DNA of 64,000 bases, from assembly GCA_022432975.1 (NCBI GenBank), contig CM039509.1, positions 23,715,432-23,779,431 of the forward strand. The letters run 5' to 3'. Below, piece after piece: positions 33,452-45,269 of this stretch. Both the position numbers and the translations under genes were made by a program. Each line of letters starts with the position of its first letter. Position 1 is the stretch's first letter. The DNA comes from Begonia masoniana. Taxonomy: Eukaryota; Streptophyta; Magnoliopsida; Cucurbitales; Begoniaceae. The notes beneath the pieces were generated by a model, which was given only the letters and a program-made list of their open reading frames with translations, made no database searches and was not told the origin of the DNA.

Positions 33452-36118
33452 TTTTGTTTGTTAAGAAGAAGGACGGATCCCTTCGGATGTGTATTGATTA
33501 CAGGGAGTTAAACAAACTGACAATCAAGAATAAGTACCCTTTACCCGGAATTGATGATTTATTTGACCAGTTACAAGGGGCCAAAGTGTTCTAAAAAATC
33601 GACTTACGTTCGGACTTTTACCAATTGAAGGTTAAGGAGGGAGATATACCGAAGACAGCATTCAGAACCCGATATGGACATTACGAATTTCTTGTAATGT
33701 CGTTTGGACTAACGAAAGCACCTGCAGCTTTTATGGATTTGATTAATCGGGTGTTCCGTGAATACTTGGACAAGTTTGTGATTGTATTCATTGATGACAT
33801 CCTTATATACTCACAGACTAAAAATGATCATGCAGAACACTTAAAGGTAGTGTTGACAACCTTAAGACAGCAGCAACTATATGCCAAGTTACCCAAATGT
33901 GAGTTCTGGTTGGACAAAGTCAACTTTTTGGCTCATGTCATTTTAGCTGAGGGCATATTAGTGGATCCAACCAAAATTCATGCAGTTAAGGATTGGCCTC
34001 AACCAAAGAATGCCAGAGAGGTCCGTAGTTTCCTTGGTTTGGCAGGTTATTATAGGAAGTTTATTAAGAGATTTTCTATGATAGCCAAACCTTAACAAGT
34101 TTAACAAAAAAAGACACCAAGTACTCTTGGACTGGAGCCTGTGGAGATAGTTTTCAGACATTAAAACTAAAGTTAACAACAGCCCCTCTTTTGACACTCC
34201 CAACTGAAGGAGGAAAGTTCAGTGTTTATTGTGACGCATCTAAAGTTGGTTTGTGGTGTGTCCTAATGCAAGAAGGCAAGGTTGTAGCGTATGCTTCCAG
34301 AAAGCTAAAAAGTTATGAGCAGAATTATCCCACTCACGATTTAGAATTAGCCGCTGTTGTTTTTGCATTGAAAATTTTGAGGCACTATTTGTATGGCCAG
34401 TAGTGTGAAGTGTTTTCGGACCACAAGAGCTTGAAGTATCTTTTTACTCAAAAGGAGCTAAACATGAGGCAGAGGCGTTGGCTGGAATTCGTAAAGGATT
34501 ATGACTTTGAAATTAAGTACCACCCTGGTAAGGCCAATGCAGTTGCCGACGCATTAAGCAGGATGTCAAAGACGATGCAGCCTGCTGTGTTAGCCATGTC
34601 ATTGCCCTTGAGAGTTGAAGTTCAGAAATTTGAGTTGGAGATAGTTCCAGAACTATCGGCCTTGCTTTCGACATTATCTATTCAGCCAACTATTTTGGAG
34701 AAGATTAAAGAGGCAGAACAGAAGGATTCAAAAGAAAAGAATAATATAGTGAGTAAGTTGAAGGACACTTCCTTTGAGTTCAATCTTTCTTAGGATGGAA
34801 TTTTGAAGTTTAGAGATCGATGGTACGTTCCATGTGATGAAAAGATACGTAAGTTAATTTGGTTGAGGCACACTCGTCACCCTTTTCTGTACATCCTGGG
34901 AACACCAAGATGTATCGAGATTTAAAGTTACATTATTGGTGGCCAAATCTAAAAAGGGATGTTGCGAAGTATGTAGAGTCGTGTTTGATATGCCAGCAAG
35001 TCAAAGCAGAGCACCAACGGGCAGGAGGTACCCTTCAACCCTTACCGATCCCTGAATGGAAGTGGGAAAACATTACCATAGACTTCGTTGTGGGATTGCC
35101 AAAGACGACCAAAGGCCACTATAGCATTTGGGTTGTAGTTAATAGAATGACGAAATCAGTTCACTTTCTGCCTGTAAGGATGACTTATACGATGGACCAG
35201 TTTGCGAACCTGTACATTCAGGAGATTATCAGGTTGCATGGAATCCCGGTATCCATTGTCTCCGATCGAGATCCTAGATTCACTTCTCGATTTTGGAAAA
35301 GTCTGCAAGGCACGTTAGGTACAAATTTATCTTTCAGTACTGCATTTCATCCACAAATAGATGGTCAATCAAAGAGAACCATTCAGATACTAGAGGACAT
35401 GTTAAGGGCGTACGTGCTGGAATTTCAGAAATCATAGAGTTGATATCTGCCTCTGGTTGAATTCTCCTACAACAATAGTTACCAGTCCACCATCGGTATG
35501 GCACCTTATGAAGCGCTGTATGGCAGAAAATGTAGGTCACCTTTGTACTGGGATGAAGTTGGTGAAGCGAAGCTCTTAGGCCCCGAGATTTTACAATAGA
35601 TGTCAGACAAGATCGCCATTATTAGGAAAAGAATAAGGAATGCACAAAGCCGACAGAAGAGTTATGCGGATCTGAGAAGGAGGAGCCTTGAGTTTACTGT
35701 CGGGGATGAAGTTTTCTTGAAGATCTCACCGTTCAAAGGAGTTATGCGGTTCGGTAAGAAGGGAAAGCTTAATCCATGATTCATTGGACCATTCTCTATT
35801 TTAGCTAAGATTGGTAATACAGCCTATAAGTTACAGTTGCCCCCTTCGCTGGAAAAGATTCACAATATCTTTCATGTGTCAATGCTAAGAAAATGCATAC
35901 GTGATCCAACGTTTTTTGTCATGCCGACTGAAATCGAGATTCAGCCGACCCTAATGTATGAAGAGAAACCGATACAAATTCTGAAGTCAACGATTAAGAT
36001 TCTGCGAAATAAGGAAATTCCACTAGTAAATGTTCTATGGACGAATCATGGAATTGAGGAAGCCACGTGGGAGCGACAACAGGACATGTTGGACAAGTAT
36101 CCTGAGTTATTTGTCTGA
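33452..36118 (+). pseudogene. Element B RT, RNase H, integrase (disabled)
   Basis: Continues the RT after solo [30 protein letters not shown] catalytic box (near 33790). Lesions: stop at about 33592 before KIDLRS, frameshift at about 34094 (after SMIAKP), stop at 34401 (RNase H), stop at 34791, frameshift near 34858, stops at 35435, 35442, 35597 and 35778. RNase H has CDASKVG and VADALSR. Integrase shows CLICQQVK, TIDFVVGLP and VSDRDPRF, but the catalytic Glu position reads Lys (DGQSKR). The end matches C: HNIFHVSMLRKC, then KEIPLVNVLW and EEATWE, a chromodomain-like tail, stop TGA 36116. Long dead. Confidence 0.88.
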
Positions 36119-36146
36119 TCAATATTTGAGGACAAAAATTTTGTTT

Positions 36147-36159
36147 AAGGAGGGGTGGG
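36147..36159 (+). other. B polypurine tract
   Basis: AAGGAGGGGTGGG directly before the 3' LTR. Confidence 0.88.
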
Positions 36160-38523
36160 TGTAACACCCAACAACTTCGGACAGGTGAACTTTCTTTAAG
36201 GTAAACGGAATTAACTGCCACCTCTGTATTTATTTACAAATAGAAAATGGAAATCCTTAAACCTCACAAAAACCTCCACCAGCCGACTTTCCTCTCAGAG
36301 CCGACTTTCTCTCCTCTCAGCCCTTCCCTATTCTTCCTCCAGCGATCAACTTCCTTCAGATTTCTTCCGATACTCCAAGCTCGAGGTAAGATTTGGACAA
36401 TGTGTTTACTGATTAGTCATTTAAGAGTTGATTAGAGATTTAGATTCGGGTTTTCTGTGGAAGTTGAAGTATCATGGTAGATATAGCTATTAACATAGCA
36501 TTTATGATTGTTGTAGATAATAAGTAGAAATAATGAACGTTGGCTGAGCCTGGGTAGTTGGTGAACCCGAACTCCATTATCATTTAGCCGAGGTTTTTAT
36601 GCACACTAAGTGACTGATATAATGCTCGAATAGAAATGAGTTAGACTTCTAGGATATATACCTAGTTAAAAAGCTACCATTCTGGAATATTATACTACTT
36701 ATGAATTGTTTTCTTACATTAATACGTGAAATGTCTTAGGTGGGGAAAAAGCTCCAAGTGAAGGAAAGACATTGCTAAGGAATCCAGGTAAATGAGTGTG
36801 TTAAGATTTCCGGTCATTAGGGCCCTGCATCACAAGGGTAGTAGGTTAAGTTTGTTTCTGATATTCAATTATGTTTGGGAAGTTGTCTGTTTTAGTATAA
36901 TGTTTGGAATAGTGTATGCTCTGTTTTCTGATGAACGACTCCTTCCATGGTCTCATGTTTTGAGAATGTTTATGTCCATGCATCATGATTTATTTACCGA
37001 CTATACAAAATATTTTACACACATACTCCTTTATGAATGAAACAAGAAAACGAAACGTATGAAACCTTGATTAAGTGAGGGTTGGGGGCGATATTGGCCA
37101 TGTCACTGTCCAAGGATGGACCATGATTTTTGCCAGTAAAGGGCCATGTACACGCACTCTGCCTACCCCCCTTCGGCACAAACTTCTCCTTAATCCATGA
37201 TATGAAAACGATGAACAAGAATATGATTTCCACGATTTGAAAGTGAATGTGAACACAACCATGATTCCCGATTTGAGTAAAAGATATGTACATGATTTTA
37301 TGCAGCATTCATGAGCATTCATGTGTTTGTTGCACTCCTTACTAAGTATTAGGCTTATAGTTTGAACCTTATGATGTAGGTGACGAAACAACGGGTGAGG
37401 ACTTCAGTCTAGAAGGAAATGCTTAGGTCTGGTTGCTGTTTGCTGCTCATGGTGATGATTTGTGGCTGGGAAGCAATTTTTAACCCGTGGAGTGTTGCTT
37501 TCAGTACGATTTAGTAGGATCTATGATATGATTGCATGAATGGGAAATGAATTTCTTTATGTTAACAGATATTTGACTTATTAAGTACGAGTTTAAGCTT
37601 AAGAAGGTTCCAGATTTAAGAATCTTCTCTATGTAATAAGTCTTCCACTATGAATTTAAGTTAAGGATTGCGAGGTCTATGTGTATGGGGATTTTTAGAA
37701 AAAGGGAGTTAAGTTTTAGAAAGAAGGAGGGAAAGAATTGAAGTCTCAACTTTGACCAATAATCGGTAGATGTTCGGTTACTGATGACCGGTGGATGCTG
37801 GATGAATGTGTCATCCGGCTGACGTCACCGGAAGATGTTGACTATTATTGATCGGTGGATGCTGGGTGATTGAGTCATTCGGCTGACATCATCGGTGGAT
37901 GTGTTATGTGAATGTGAGCGGTAGATGTCGTCTGCTGAGTTAATAAAGTCACGTGAGTAACACGTGCTCTGACCGGTGGATGTTGAGTGTTACTGTTCAC
38001 CGGTGGATGTTGTGTGTTTATGATGATCGGTAGATGCCGGATGAATGTGTCATCCGGCTAACGTCACCGGAAGATGTGAGTATTGTTGAGCGGTGGATGT
38101 CGCTTGACAGAAATGACCGGTGGATGCTGGGTGAATGAGTCATCCGGCTGACGTCATCGGTAGATGTAGAATATTACTGTTGAGCGGTGGATGTCGCTCG
38201 ACAGAAATGACCAGTGGATGCTGGGTGAATGAGTTATCCAGCTGACGTCATCGTTAGATGTGGGATATTACTGTTGAGCGGTGGATGACGCTCGACAGAA
38301 ATGAGCGGTGGATGTGAACGACAGAGGTTAATCCGATTGTCTGTTGATTCTTTTCTTTAAATAGATATTTCCCCAAATGATTTTAAATGACTTCGAATTT
38401 GATTGGAATTTCTTTAAAAACGTATTTATATATATACACAAAAAAAAAAAGAATTGGGTTGACATTTTGATTATGAATATAATTATACGAAATTCTCGAC
38501 CCGTCGTGTTTCGGGTCGTGACA
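36160..38523 (+). repeat. Family B 3' LTR
   Basis: 2364 bp, TGTAACACCCAAC to GGGTCGTGACA. Close to the 5' copy by eye with scattered substitutions and a deletion of about 70 bp near 36235. The motif array is at 37760..38315. Confidence 0.9.
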
Positions 38524-38528
38524 AATAC

Positions 38529-39683
38529 TGTTGTCTCTAAAGTTAGAGCTATCTCTCATTGCACACTTACGACAATTTAAGGTAAGGAATGAGTGTTAGA
38601 AGGAGAAATGAACTCTTAACAAGCTTATTTCACATTGTTGGCAAGGGGATGAGAGACTTAAGAAAAAATGACTGAAAGTGCTCATTTGACAGCATCCTCT
38701 GAGGATAAAGATAAGAAAAGGAAAAAAGAAGCTACTATTACACATTTGAAAAAGAAACAAAAGAGCCATATGGAATGTTATTTGAAGAATGATTGTACTA
38801 AGTATCACGCATAGGCTGTTAAGAAAGAGAAGTTATTTAACCTAGTTTAATGAGATTATTTTTTCTTCTATATCTAGAACTTGGTAGATATTATAGAAAC
38901 CCAAGATGGATAGATCTTGGCACTACAACTTATATATTAGTATGTCTACAAAGGCATACCTTAATTGCTAAAAGTCGAGTAATGTTCAGAGATTCATCTT
39001 TATGGATGATGAAAATCAATTAAAGTGGAAGTTGTGGGTACTGTATATTATTATTGAAGACTGGTGTTTATTTAGAATTGATAGACACTTTGTTGTACTA
39101 TTAGGATTGGTTTTCTATTTATATATTGGAAAACTTTAGATATTGTTGTTCATTTAGAAATAGAATATTTTGTATTTCTTATGATTCAAATATTGTTTGT
39201 GCTAGTTTTTTTATGTCATGGGTAATATATATTTGCTTGATATCATTTCTTTATATAATGAAACCTAGCATATATGTTTGAGAGGTACAAAAAGTAAAGT
39301 AACTATTGGGAATTCGTATCATTAGGGTATGAGCATTAGTTCACATCTCTAAAAAGAGAATTGAAAGGCTTTTGTTAGATGCAATTCTTGATCCTCATGA
39401 TTTTGGCTGAATTTGTTGTGTATGTCAATCGTATTAAGGGCAAACAAAGTAGTGTAAGGAGGTTAGAAGCTAGTGGAGCTTTGGAAGTCTTAGAGTTGAT
39501 ACATACACATATTTGTCAGTCATTTACACCGGTTTCTTTAAATAGTCAACAATATTTTGTATGTTTCATAGACGATTACTCTCGTTATGGTGGTGAATAC
39601 TATAGTCGATAAATGAATCATGTAAATAATGTAGCAGATCTTTCATTAAATTTCTAGAAGAATATCGTATCATAAATCATTAT
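38529..39683 (+). pseudogene. Second decayed copia: gag C-terminus, protease, pre-integrase, integrase start
   Basis: Continues the copia cut by element B. 38625..38800 matches a Gag tail (ERLKKK, TESAHLTASSEDKDKKRKKEA, then a decayed zinc knuckle with CTKYHA). Near 38890 TWZID-like sequence marks the protease region. 39340..39610 has ERLLLDAILD, CVNRIKGKQSSVRRLEASGALEVLELIHTHICQSF and the integrase motif FVCFIDDYSRYG in one clear frame (39379..39612). Cut at 39683 by solo LTR E. Confidence 0.78.
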
Positions 39684-41799
39684 TGTAAAAATTGGTAGTT
39701 TTAAAATTTATTTAAATTTCACATATCAGATTTTCGCTATGAGTAAGAATTGTAATTTATTTCGATGTGGAGTTCAAAGTATGTTCAGAGTTGTGAAGAA
39801 TAAAACTTACTATATATTTGTATAAAATACAATATGAGTTTATTAAATAAATTAAGAGAGATGAGGGGTTAAAATGTAAACATGGGATAGTTTAAGAAAA
39901 AGGGTTTTGGAAACCCTTTGTTCTCATTTCATGCAGCCGTTGAAGAGAAGAAAGGAAAGGGAGCCGAGAGAAGGTGGAGAAGGAAGATATTTGACCTCCG
40001 ATTCGTGCAACCTAGTGTAAGAGCTTAGATTTTTGGTAAGTTTTCCTCTCTGTTTTAAGTTTTTGTAGTTAGAGTTTAAGTTGGGAGCGGATTCGAGCAA
40101 TGGAGCTCGAATCCGTCCGATCTTTCTGGCTATTTGAGTGTCTTTAGAGTGTGGAGGTATATTTATCATTTGGAAGTAAGAGGAGTCGGGAAATGCGAGT
40201 TTGGACAACTCCCTTTCGCTAAATCATCTAAGAGATCGACACTTCGAGGGAAGTGTCAACCGCCAGCTTGTTCTGTGTTGAGATCGAGAGAGTGAGATGT
40301 CGAAACTTCGAGGGAAGTGTCGATCACTAGGTTATTAGAAATTTGACTCAAGAGCTCTAAGGTGTTGACACTTTGAAGGAAGTGTCAACTGCTAAGCCCT
40401 TTTGATGATTTAACCCAATAGCTATGAAGTGTCGACCGATCAGATGTAGTGTTGATTGCTAGTGGATTTGAGCTGAAACTCGAGCTGATCAATAGGACGA
40501 AGTGTCAACTGTGGTCAAACTTGATTGTTCTAAGTATCGACCGATGGTCGACCACCACTTATAAGTGTCGACCAGTCCCCACTAAAGTTTGCAACCATTT
40601 ATAGTGTTATGGATTGAGTCCCTAGTCCCAGTTTAGGACCAATCTTAGTGTTAAGTGGGATAATCATAATGTTACTTTGTTTTAGGCTCAGACAACTTCA
40701 AGGATTTCGAGCTAGTTGCTGAGGTAGCACCTCTAGTTGGAAAACACATTAGTATTTTTACATGTATGTATGATTTACACATTTACCATTGATACATGAT
40801 TTTATATTGTTGTGATATCTATATTTTTAAGGATTGATCCTCGTGATACTTTGGGCATTCTCGGTGTCAAAGTATCAAGAGGACATTTTAGTACACCTTA
40901 TACTACGTGAAGATTGTCATGTTTACACCTTACAAAATGAGTTATAGGGCGATGATGACGCACTTCTTCGGCTTCGAATCGCTAAACTTGTTCAAGGTAT
41001 TATTTATTTATTATCGTTAATACTAGTTTCTTTGTAGATTACCATTGTTCACCGATAACCCGGGTAAAGGGGCTGGATCTTTGGATCGCAAGTTGCTTAT
41101 TTTTCTTTCTCACTCATGAAGTACTGTTGGACTTCGGTCGCCGCCTTTTCTATGTATATGTGTCGCATGGGTTCTTAAGTATCTCTTCTTTTTCATTGAG
41201 GTGAAATTTTATAAGATATGTACAATTATTATGTATTTTTGTGTAGTCGTCTATGTATGCGACAATGTTTAACTTAATGCCTCATTAGTGGCTCGTGGAG
41301 CTCATTTTCGTAAAATGTTAAAAATGAGTTTTCATGAGACGTTGTTTTGAAAACCATTTTGATATCGCATCATGATTTGAAACAAAATGTAAAAGAAGTT
41401 TTACATGCATTTAATATAGCATTCCTATCAAGTTAGTCAATCACCTCAAACGACCACCTCCTAATTCCAAGAAAGAATAGGAACAATGAGTAGATTGAGT
41501 TCATAAGTTGCTTCCTTGATTTATTTTCTTTGTTGAGTGTTTAGTTGAATTCTTGGAGAGGACTTAACTTTTATTTGGACTTGTATTAGTTTTTGAATTT
41601 GGACATGACTTGTAAAACCTATTGAATTGTTGTTTTATTATTGCACTATTATATCTGTAATCAATGTGTGGATCTTACCTTTTGATTAATGTTTAAGTCT
41701 TCCGCTGTGAATTTAGCCTTGGACTGGGCGATTAGATCCTCCTTGAGGATTAAATCTCCTTATCTAGCATTCTGTTAGGCTCACCTCTGAGTCGTGACA
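39684..41799 (+). mobile_element. Solo LTR E inside the second copia
   Basis: 2116 bp, TGTAAAAATTGG to GAGTCGTGACA, with the exact TSD ATTAT (39679..39683 and 41800..41804). Orientation is plus by the resemblance of its end (GTCGTGACA) to other Tekay-type LTR ends. It carries a GTGTCGAC / GACACTTCGAGGGAAGTGTC array at 40220..40590. No internal region. The family is not otherwise present in the window. Confidence 0.88.
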
Positions 41800-41916
41800 A
41801 TTATAATATAATTGGGTGGCCTAACATGAATGGTGTAGCTAAGAAATAAACTAAAATGCTTAAGAACATGATAAGGAGTATAATAGCTTACCTTACAAAA
41901 ATATCTATAAGGTGAA
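41800..41916 (+). pseudogene. Second copia: 117-bp integrase fragment
   Basis: The short piece between solo LTRs E and I reads PNMNGVAKK then KMLKN and IRSIIAYL in broken frames, matching the copia integrase segment around NGVAERRNRTL. It proves that E and I both inserted in the same copia integrase. Confidence 0.75.
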
Positions 41917-44505
41917 TGTAACGACCCTTACCCATTCCTAATTATTTTCCGTATAAATTTTTCTTTTTCATTTATAACTTTTAAATGAACTCTAAGCGGA
42001 ATTTAAACCGTAGATTAAACTATTAAATTCACTCGAAAACTTCTTTGAAAACATTTAACTTAAAACAATTGAATAAAACGTTTAAAGCAATTACAAAACA
42101 ATTATTTAAAACAATACGTACCCAAAACGTCTACAAAATACAACCTCACCATTTCACTAACACAATTCTATCTATACCACAATTTCTATCCACCTCACAA
42201 ACATACACTTCACAATACAACTTGACATCAAACACCCGATACTCATACGTCTTCCGAAATACCACCACAAAACCAACTCGAAACACAACTATAACAAAGT
42301 ACATTTTCACGAAAATAAACTGCGTGGTTCCGTTTGAAAGTTTAACATATCCTCCTGTTTTAAAATCACAAAACAGTTCCAAAACGTTTAAAACATTAAT
42401 ATATAACCTATCAACTATCCAGAACCAAACATCCTAATATGTTCTATCTGTGCAATTTTCATATCTATCAATTTTCCCCAAAACATTTACCTACGTCCCC
42501 ACGGGTCAAAATCGCACCAACTGCGCCAGCGCACTCCCACGGGCATCCTTCTTCAACCAGCGTGATCATCTAACAGAGGAACGTCATCCTCACCTGTTTC
42601 TGGTTCACCTACACCATAAGGACGCCTATGAGAATAAATCTCAATAAATTCTACGTAAATGACAATGCATGAACATGTATATGTAATTTTCATAAGTTGA
42701 TGTGCATTCATTTATCATATAGTCATCTCATGTAAGTCGTCTCATATAAGTCGTCTCATGTCGGTCATCATAGTCATCTCATTTTAGTTGTCTTATTTCA
42801 GTCATCATAGTCGTCTCATTTTAGTCATCTTAGTCGTCTCATTTCGTTTACATTTCACTTTACTTTCATTCATTTATCATATAGTCGTCTCATTTTTCAG
42901 TTCATACATTCATTCATTTATCAGATAGTCGTCTTATTTTTCAGTTCATACATTCCTTCATTTATCATATCATGCGTTCATTTCATTTATCATATCATGC
43001 GTTCATTTATCATCTAATGCATTCATATAGTCATCTCATGTAAGTCGTCTCATGTAAGTCATCATAGTCATCTCATATTAGTCGTCTCATTTAAGTCGTC
43101 ATAGTCATCTCGTATTAGTCGTCATAGTCATCTCATATTAGTCGTCTCATTTCATGTCATCACATTTCCTTTATTTTCATTCATTTCTTTCACTTTACTT
43201 TCATTCGTTTCTTTTCGTGGACTCATGCATAAATTCATTTTTCATGACTTTTATAAAACAGTGATGCATGACAGTAAAAGCATGACAGTAAAAGCATAAC
43301 ATAAACATACAAAGTGCATACCATCAAACAATACAAGCATAACCTATAAAAGGCCTAACCCTAAACTACCCAATCAAAGCAAATAAACACACATAACTCC
43401 AAATATCCTCGACAACAAAACACGACATATGGTGTAGGCCTATCAGCCACAGCAAGTCACGAGAACTTACCTGATGTCCTTAGCAACTTCTCGTAGATCG
43501 TTCGCTAAATCGGAGAATTGGAGAACCTAAAAAATATAATACATACCATTAATTCAACCTCCACTAAACCTCATTATCAAACTCTCAAAAGAAAACTAAT
43601 GTTTCACCCAAAACTCCTAAAATCCGAAATCCCCCAATTTTGGCCAAACTTTGAAATCGCGTAACTAATCCTACCGTTGTCCGTTTTGGACGATTCAAGC
43701 GGCTACGGATTCCTTAGAATGTCTACTTTCTAATGGTGAAGCTCATTTATCGAAAACCATTCACATAAACTGGCAGAAAACCAAAACCGAATCTGCTGTT
43801 TTTCTTAAATCATAACTTTTCATCCAACTTCAAAAATTCGTAATAAATTGAATATAAGTTCAAATTTGACAATTCAAATTGTCACATAAACCTTAGGGAG
43901 TCTAGTTTCTAATAGCCAAATCCATTTTAAAACCCAATATCAAAAGCCTAGCCGAATTTCACAAAAACAGAGACCTCCCAAAATTTCTTTTCTAGATTTC
44001 ATAGTGCATCAACAAATTTTTAAACCTTAACCAATACTATCACACATATGCTTTCCTAATATGATAAAGCATCGATTAGAATGAGAAAACAGCAAAGAAA
44101 CTCAACATTTTCGTGCTTCCAAAAATTAGGGTTTATCAATCTAAATTAAACCCACAAATTGTCAATCCATCATCAATAAAAATCGATAACTCAACGAAAC
44201 TCAAAACCCTAAACCTCAAATTTCCCAATTTCTAATCAAACTCTAACCCTAAACTAAAAACTAAACCATAAACAACTAAACCTTACCTTAAACCGATGAA
44301 ACAGAGGAGAAAAACGGAGGAGCTCGATCGGCGTCGGCGTCGGCGTCGGCGTGGGCATGAGAAGAACAGGGGGCGCGAGAGAAGAACAGAGGCCTGAAAG
44401 GGGGAGGGGTTCTTCGCGTAGGAGGAGAAGAAATCAGAGGAGGGAGGCTCTGGAGGGTTTTCTTTTCGTGGGGGAGGAAATATAACAGGGGAGGGTTTTT
44501 TTTTA

Positions 44506-44545
<40 letters not shown>

Positions 44546-44780
44546 CTTAATTACATTTTCGCCATCAACCTTTAATCTTTTAACAAATAGGTTATTTAGT
44601 CCGTTTCCAATCGAATTTTCATAAATTTCTCTTTTCTATTAGCCTCAAAATAATTGCTTAGTTTATGGTAGAAATTTTCAGCTATCGATTCTTACTACAA
44701 CACCGTCGTTTAACAACACGTAAAACTATAAATTGCGTAAACAAGAATAAACTGTGTGAACAGAAATTCCAGGTGTTACA
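41917..44780 (-). mobile_element. Solo LTR I (Tekay-type), inverted, inside the second copia
   Basis: 2864 bp with the exact TSD GTGAA (41912..41916 and 44781..44785). On the minus strand it starts TGTAACACCTGG and ends GGGTCGTTACA. Landmarks on the minus strand: GGTAAGTTCTCGTGAC near 43470 and GGTGTAGGTGAAC near 42610. It holds an AGTCGTCTCAT array (42720..43150), GGCGTC repeats (44328..44352) and an ATA microsatellite (44505..44545). No PBS or internal region; open frames such as 42045..42437 have no family match. Confidence 0.9.
42720..43150. repeat. AGTCGTCTCAT / TCATCATAGTC array in solo LTR I
   Basis: More than fifteen AGTCRTCTCAT words with spacers of 0 to 40 bases, mixed with TTCATTTATCATATAG words. 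Not a regular tandem repeat. Confidence 0.85.
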
Positions 44781-45260
44781 GTGAAACTTTAAAAATGACA
44801 TCTTATATCCTTAATAAAATTATAACTAAAAGAATTAATAAAATATCTTATGAACATTCGGGTGGCAAAAATCTCATATTACTTATAAGCTCAATGAAAG
44901 GAAAGGGGACTTAATTTTTATTTTGTTAGGTATTCCGAAATGTCAATGAGATATAAATTTATGATTGTTGGACATGAAATTGAATCATTAGGTCCCAAAG
45001 TTTCAAATAAAAAATGCAAATAAGAAAAAAGTCATTCATAGAACAAGTCATTGTATACTAACATAGATGAACAATCTCCCCATTAATCTTTCAAAATCCA
45101 AATGTAGTAGAATCTAACACACTCACCATGGATTCACTCATTATGCTCACAGTGTTTCGAAGTACAAAGTCAAAACATAGAATGATGTTTACCATAGACT
45201 TGCAAATATATCACATCTTCACCAATGAATAAAGAATTGGATGCAAAGTTTGAAAAGTCT
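44781..45260 (+). pseudogene. Second copia: integrase continuation and decayed tail
   Basis: 44787..44900 reads TLKMTSYILNKIITKRINKISYE, matching the copia integrase segment around LKTAAYILNRV. Fragments with KLNERKGD follow near 44890. From 45000 to 45260 resemblance is weak. RT and RNase H are not seen, so the copia is truncated here, where the Athila/Tat-like remnant starts. Confidence 0.65.
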
Positions 45261-45269
45261 TTAAATAGA

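Larger units (their letters stand above)
26913..38523 (+). mobile_element. Family B: complete Tekay-type Ty3/gypsy element, decayed coding, with nested solo LTR D
   Basis: Bounded by the exact TSD AATAC (26908..26912 and 38524..38528). LTRs 26913..29374 and 36160..38523, Met-tRNA PBS 29379..29390, polypurine tract 36147..36159. The gag-pol region is broken by several stops, frameshifts and the 2182-bp solo LTR D at 31270. It sits in a decayed copia whose Gag resumes across the insertion. Domain order gag-protease-RT-RNase H-integrase-C-terminal chromodomain-like region, with [18 protein letters not shown] and EALYGRKCRSPLYWDEVGE, fits the Tekay/Del clade. Confidence 0.93.

Noticed and set aside
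42045..42437. 130-codon Thr/Asn-rich frame in solo LTR I
   Set aside because: Low-complexity AC-rich strand of an LTR; no domain, and a matching open frame on the other strand.
42720..43150. CRISPR-like spacing of AGTCGTCTCAT words
   Set aside because: Repeats are short and degenerate, spacers are irregular and themselves repetitive, and the stretch is inside a plant solo LTR.
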